NCBI RefSeq assembly: GCF_030817655.1
Contig: NZ_JAUSZM010000003.1
Span: forward strand, 124,001-188,000
DNA length: 64,000 bases
Source: Streptomyces sp. V4I2
GTDB lineage: Bacteria; Actinomycetota; Actinomycetes; Streptomycetales; Streptomycetaceae
Direction of reading: 5' to 3'
The translations under genes were made by a program, and so were the position numbers. Below, piece by piece: positions 61,433 through 64,000 of the stretch. Position 1 is the stretch's first letter, and the number at the start of each line of letters is the position of its first letter. The notes beneath the pieces were generated by a model. That model did not search any database. It was not told where the DNA came from and saw only the letters and a program-made list of their open reading frames with translations.

Positions 61433-62729
61433 CCGCCGATCTTCCCTCGAGCGTTCGGCCCACGTCGTCCGGGCCGGCGGTGGCACCCGGTCCGGCCTCG
61501 GCCGTCGCCCCCTTGCCCCGCCGCAGCAGCAGCCAGTACCCCGCGGCGGTGACCGTGCCCACCACGGCGCAGGCACCCCAGACGGCCGTGGAACCGTAGA
61601 GGTCCAGCACCGCCCCGCCCGCCGCCGGGCCGCAGAACGCCGACGCCGACGCCGACGCCGACGCCGCCAGCGTGTACACGCCCTGGTACCGCCCGCGCGC
61701 CCGCGGCGGCGACAGTTCCGCCGCCGCCGCCATCGACGCGGGCTCGTGCACGATCTCCCCCAGCGTCCAGACCGCCACGCTCGCGGCATAGAGCCACAGG
61801 GTCCCGGCCCGGGAGTCCCCGCCGGCGACAGCGGTGACCCCGAAACCCCAGCCCAGCAGAAGGGCACCGAACGAGAGCCGCGCGACCGGTTCGCGCCCCG
61901 CGGCCCAGCGCGAGGCGGGCAGTTGCAGGACCACCACGAGCAGCCCGTTGAGCGCCAGCACCCGGCCGTAGTCGGACGCGGTGAGGCCGGCTTCGCTCAT
62001 GTCGATCGGCAGTGTGGTGAATGCCTGCTGCAAAACGCTGCCCAGCAGGAACGTGAGCCCGACCAGCGCCATGAAGCGCCGGTCCCGCCAGACCTGCCCG
62101 ATTCCCGTTCTCGCCCCACCCTCGACCGGCCCGTGTGCCACCGGCCCGGTCTCGGGGACCCGGGCGAAGACGACCACCGCGCACAGCGCCGTCATCAGCG
62201 CGTCGCCGAGGAACAGCCACAGGTACGTCCGCTCGGCGATGAGCCCCGCGACCGCGCCCGAGACGGCGAATCCGACATTGATCGCCCAGTAGTTCAGGGA
62301 GTAGGCGCGCACCCGCTGCTCAGGCCTCACGAGGTCGACCATCATCGCCGACACCGCCGGCCGGGAGGCGTTGGCGGTCAGGCCCACCGCACCGGCCACG
62401 ACCGCGATGACGACCGGTTGCGTGACGAACCCCAGCGTCGCCGTGGTCGCCGCCGCGGCGAGCGACGCGGCCAGGAGGGTGGTGCGCCGGCCGAGCCGGT
62501 CGGCCAGCACCCCGCCGGCCACCGCCGCCACCGAGCCGCCCAGCCCGTACAGGGCCGCGACCAGACCGGCGTACGCCGCCGAGAATCCCCGCTCGGTCGT
62601 CAGGTACAGAGCGAGGAAGGGGACGACGAAGCCCCCCAGCCGGTTGACGAGAATGCTGACCCAGAGCCACCAGTAGGCGGCGGGCAGCTCCGACCGGGAT
62701 CTGCCCGCCCCGCCTCGCGGATCCGACAC
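61407..62729 (-). CDS. MFS transporter
   Basis: 440 residues, 12 membrane helices. The MFS loop motif GVLADRLGRRTTLLAA lies between helices 2 and 3. Likely a drug/product exporter of the peptide locus. It overlaps the dipeptidase start by 26 bp and follows mbtH at 3 bp. A hexanucleotide repeat (GACGCC units at about 61638-61665) encodes SASASASAS inside a membrane segment and could vary in length. Confidence 0.88.
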   Translation of the reverse strand: MSDPRGGAGRSRSELPAAYWWLWVSILVNRLGGFVVPFLALYLTTERGFSAAYAGLVAALYGLGGSVAAVAGGVLADRLGRRTTLLAASLAAAATTATLGFVTQPVVIAVVAGAVGLTANASRPAVSAMMVDLVRPEQRVRAYSLNYWAINVGFAVSGAVAGLIAERTYLWLFLGDALMTALCAVVVFARVPETGPVAHGPVEGGARTGIGQVWRDRRFMALVGLTFLLGSVLQQAFTTLPIDMSEAGLTASDYGRVLALNGLLVVVLQLPASRWAAGREPVARLSFGALLLGWGFGVTAVAGGDSRAGTLWLYAASVAVWTLGEIVHEPASMAAAAELSPPRARGRYQGVYTLAASASASASAFCGPAAGGAVLDLYGSTAVWGACAVVGTVTAAGYWLLLRRGKGATAEAGPGATAGPDDVGRTLEGRSADDGNHSDV

Positions 62730-62732
62730 GTC

Positions 62733-62948
62733 CTAACGCTGCTTCATCGCGGCGATCAGGCTGTGCGGCCGTATGTCACTCCAGGCTTCCTCCACGTACT
62801 CCAGGCACCTCTCGCGCCGGTCCTCCCCGAACACGGCTTCCCATCCTGGCGGAACCGCGACGAACGACGGCCAGAGCGAGTGCTGGCCCTCCTCGTTGAC
62901 CAGGACGAGGAATCCGGTGTCCGCGTCCTCGAACGGGTTGGGCATCAT
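62733..62948 (-). CDS. mbtH: MbtH-like NRPS partner protein
   Basis: 71 residues starting in ATGATG, overlapping the thioesterase stop. Matches the MbtH pattern [40 protein letters not shown], then [17 protein letters not shown], with the conserved Trp residues present. MbtH proteins bind adenylation domains of nonribosomal peptide synthetases, so its presence marks a former or nearby NRPS locus. Confidence 0.95.
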   Translation of the reverse strand: MMPNPFEDADTGFLVLVNEEGQHSLWPSFVAVPPGWEAVFGEDRRERCLEYVEEAWSDIRPHSLIAAMKQR

Positions 62949-63208
62949 GCGTTCCTCTCCTCGGGCAGGGATCGGGGGGCCGCCGAGCCGAGGCGGGCGA
63001 AAAGGTCCCCGAGCAGTGCCGGTGTCTTTTCCGTCAGGTAGAAGTGACCGCCTTCGAAGGACCGCGCCGCGAAGGCCGAGGCGGTGACCTTCGACCAGGC
63101 CGCGACGGCCGCTTCGTCCACATCCGTGTCGCTGTCCCCGGAGTACACAGTGATCGGCGCGTTCAGCCGGGCGGACGGCGCCCGGTAACGGGCGATCAGT
63201 CCGTAGTC
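62945..63208 (-). pseudogene. C-terminal fragment of a type II thioesterase
   Basis: Minus strand: [39 protein letters not shown], then [31 protein letters not shown] and GGHFYL carry the catalytic Asp and His of RifR/TycF-type editing thioesterases. The nucleophilic-Ser half is missing because the Tn3 end begins at 63209. It overlaps mbtH by 4 bp. Confidence 0.85.
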
Positions 63209-63246
63209 GGGGCTTGAGGAACATCCATGTCAGATCGTGCGCTAAG
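63209..63246. repeat. Tn3-family 38-bp terminal inverted repeat
   Basis: Exactly 38 bp, starting GGGGCTTGAGGAACATCC and ending GTGCGCTAAG. GGGG at the tip and TAAG inside are the Tn3-family hallmarks. It directly abuts the truncated thioesterase. Confidence 0.85.
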
Positions 63247-63335
63247 CCTTCTCGGCGTTGATTGGCGCTTTGACCTGGGGTGATCACCTGTCAGAGCCTT
63301 CGTAGGTCGCTGTTGTCGATCTTCGGAGAGTTGTT

Positions 63336-64000
63336 GTGGCGGTCGAGTTCCTATCGGGTGAGCAGGCTGGGTACGGGGCGTTTGTCGGGGCACCGTCCCG
63401 TGCGGAGTTGGAGCGGTACTTCTTCTTGGACGATGCGGACCGGGAGGCGGTGCAGGCCAAGCGTCGTGCGCACAATCGGCTCGGGTACGCGGTCCAGCTC
63501 GCGAGCGTGCGCTTTTTGGGCCGATTCATGGCGGACCCGCGGCAGGTGCCGGCGGAGGTGGCTGAGTACCTGGCTGAGCAGTTGGAGTTCGCGGACCCGT
63601 CATGCCTGAAGGAGTACGGCGAGCGGGACGGGACGGCCCGCTCGCATGCCGGGGAGATCCAGGAGGGCGGGGGCTGGCGGGATTTCGCTGAGGTATCGGC
63701 CGAGTTGAGTGAGTGGTTGGACGCGCGGGCGTGGACGACTGGGGACGGGCCGAAGGCGTTGTTCGACGCGGCGGCCGGGTGGTTGCGCGAGCAGAGGGTG
63801 CTTCTGCCCGGTGCGACTCGCCTGTCACGGCTGGTGGGCAATGTCCGGGAGGCGGCGAACCAGAGGCTGTGGGACACGCTCTACGGGCTGCTGAACGTTG
63901 GCCAGCGGGCGGTGCTGGATTCGCTGCTGACTGTCCCTGCCGGTGCGCGGGTCTCGGAGCTGGACCGCCTGCGGCGCGGGCCGGTGCGGGTGTCGGGCCC
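63336..64000 (+). CDS. tnpA: Tn3-family transposase, N-terminal part
   Basis: GTG at 63336 behind CGGAGAG. The frame is open to the window edge (221 codons). N-terminal domain of the family (DUF4158 type): VAVEFLSGEQAGYGAFVGAPSRAELERYFFLDDADREAVQAKRRAHNRLGYAVQL, then PAEVAEYLAEQL. The DDE catalytic part is beyond the window. Confidence 0.88.
   Translation, partial: MAVEFLSGEQAGYGAFVGAPSRAELERYFFLDDADREAVQAKRRAHNRLGYAVQLASVRFLGRFMADPRQVPAEVAEYLAEQLEFADPSCLKEYGERDGTARSHAGEIQEGGGWRDFAEVSAELSEWLDARAWTTGDGPKALFDAAAGWLREQRVLLPGATRLSRLVGNVREAANQRLWDTLYGLLNVGQRAVLDSLLTVPAGARVSELDRLRRGPVRVSG

Larger units (their letters stand above)
63209..64000 (+). mobile_element. Tn3-family transposon, left end (continues beyond the window)
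   Basis: 38-bp terminal repeat followed by the start of a Tn3-type transposase. The right end, resolvase and any cargo lie outside. Confidence 0.85.

Noticed and set aside
61638..61665. Tandem GACGCC hexamers considered as a VNTR or CRISPR-like repeat
   Set aside because: Only four to five units with no spacers, inside the MFS coding frame. A simple coding repeat, noted with the gene.
61317..63041. 574-residue plus-strand frame
   Set aside because: Antisense of the MFS, MbtH and thioesterase genes; Arg/Pro/His-rich shadow.

Overview
The window is high-GC actinobacterial DNA, almost certainly from a Streptomyces. The signs are GTG/TTG starts, Tat and Sec leaders typical of the genus, a BTAD/AAA/LuxR giant regulator, an MbtH protein and streptomycete IS families. 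It reads as an accessory region (chromosome arm or large plasmid): roughly half of it is mobile DNA, often nested, with many gene fragments between. No tRNA, rRNA or CRISPR array was seen.

Layout. 1-3.7 kb: end of an Rhs/Hint polymorphic toxin gene with a candidate immunity gene, then a Tat-exported DyP-type peroxidase. 3.9-5.6 kb: an IS630 element inside a minus-strand ATPase-like gene; the TA duplication and the restored frame can both be read. 5.9-6.3 kb: DNA-ligase remnant. 6.4-12.5 kb: an intact sugar/aminoacyl-type module (XRE-TPR regulator; overlapping NDP-glucose 4,6-dehydratase, ATP-grasp and DegT aminotransferase genes; convergent MurG-like glycosyltransferase). 13.2-21 kb: IS5-family remnant, then two identical group II introns in inverted orientation flanking a frameshifted ISL3 transposase and a small gene. 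21-29 kb: HEAT protein, GNAT acetyltransferase, a three-gene tyrosine-recombinase element with one passenger gene inserted in an IS21 istB remnant, a second group II intron tail, a lamin-tail secreted protein and small genes.

29.3-34.2 kb is a nest: an IS5-family fragment cut by an IS6-family element, itself split by a 4.0-kb Mu/Tn5053-like transposon (TGTTG...CAACA ends, 5-bp duplication GCTGT) carrying an orotate phosphoribosyltransferase gene. 34.5-35.2 kb: toxin-antitoxin pair with a Fic-like toxin lacking the Fic motif. 36.2-46.9 kb: an amine/amide catabolic island (TetR regulator, NylB-like hydrolase, IclR, two APC permeases of which one is frameshifted, copper amine oxidase, membrane protein, acyl-CoA ligase). 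A 31-bp palindromic operator precedes the TetR, hydrolase and oxidase genes and ties them into one candidate regulon.

47.1-53.0 kb: four-gene recombinase-in-trio type module. 53.2-58.4 kb: 1227-residue AfsR/LAL-like regulator divergent from two small secreted-protein genes, with a decayed duplicate and a 15-bp hairpin between them. 58.5-60.7 kb: IS6-family fragment cut by an intact IS256-family element. 60.8-63.2 kb: remnant of a nonribosomal-peptide locus (type II thioesterase fragment, MbtH, MFS exporter, frameshifted VanX-like dipeptidase), cut at the right by a Tn3-family transposon whose 38-bp end and transposase start are visible.
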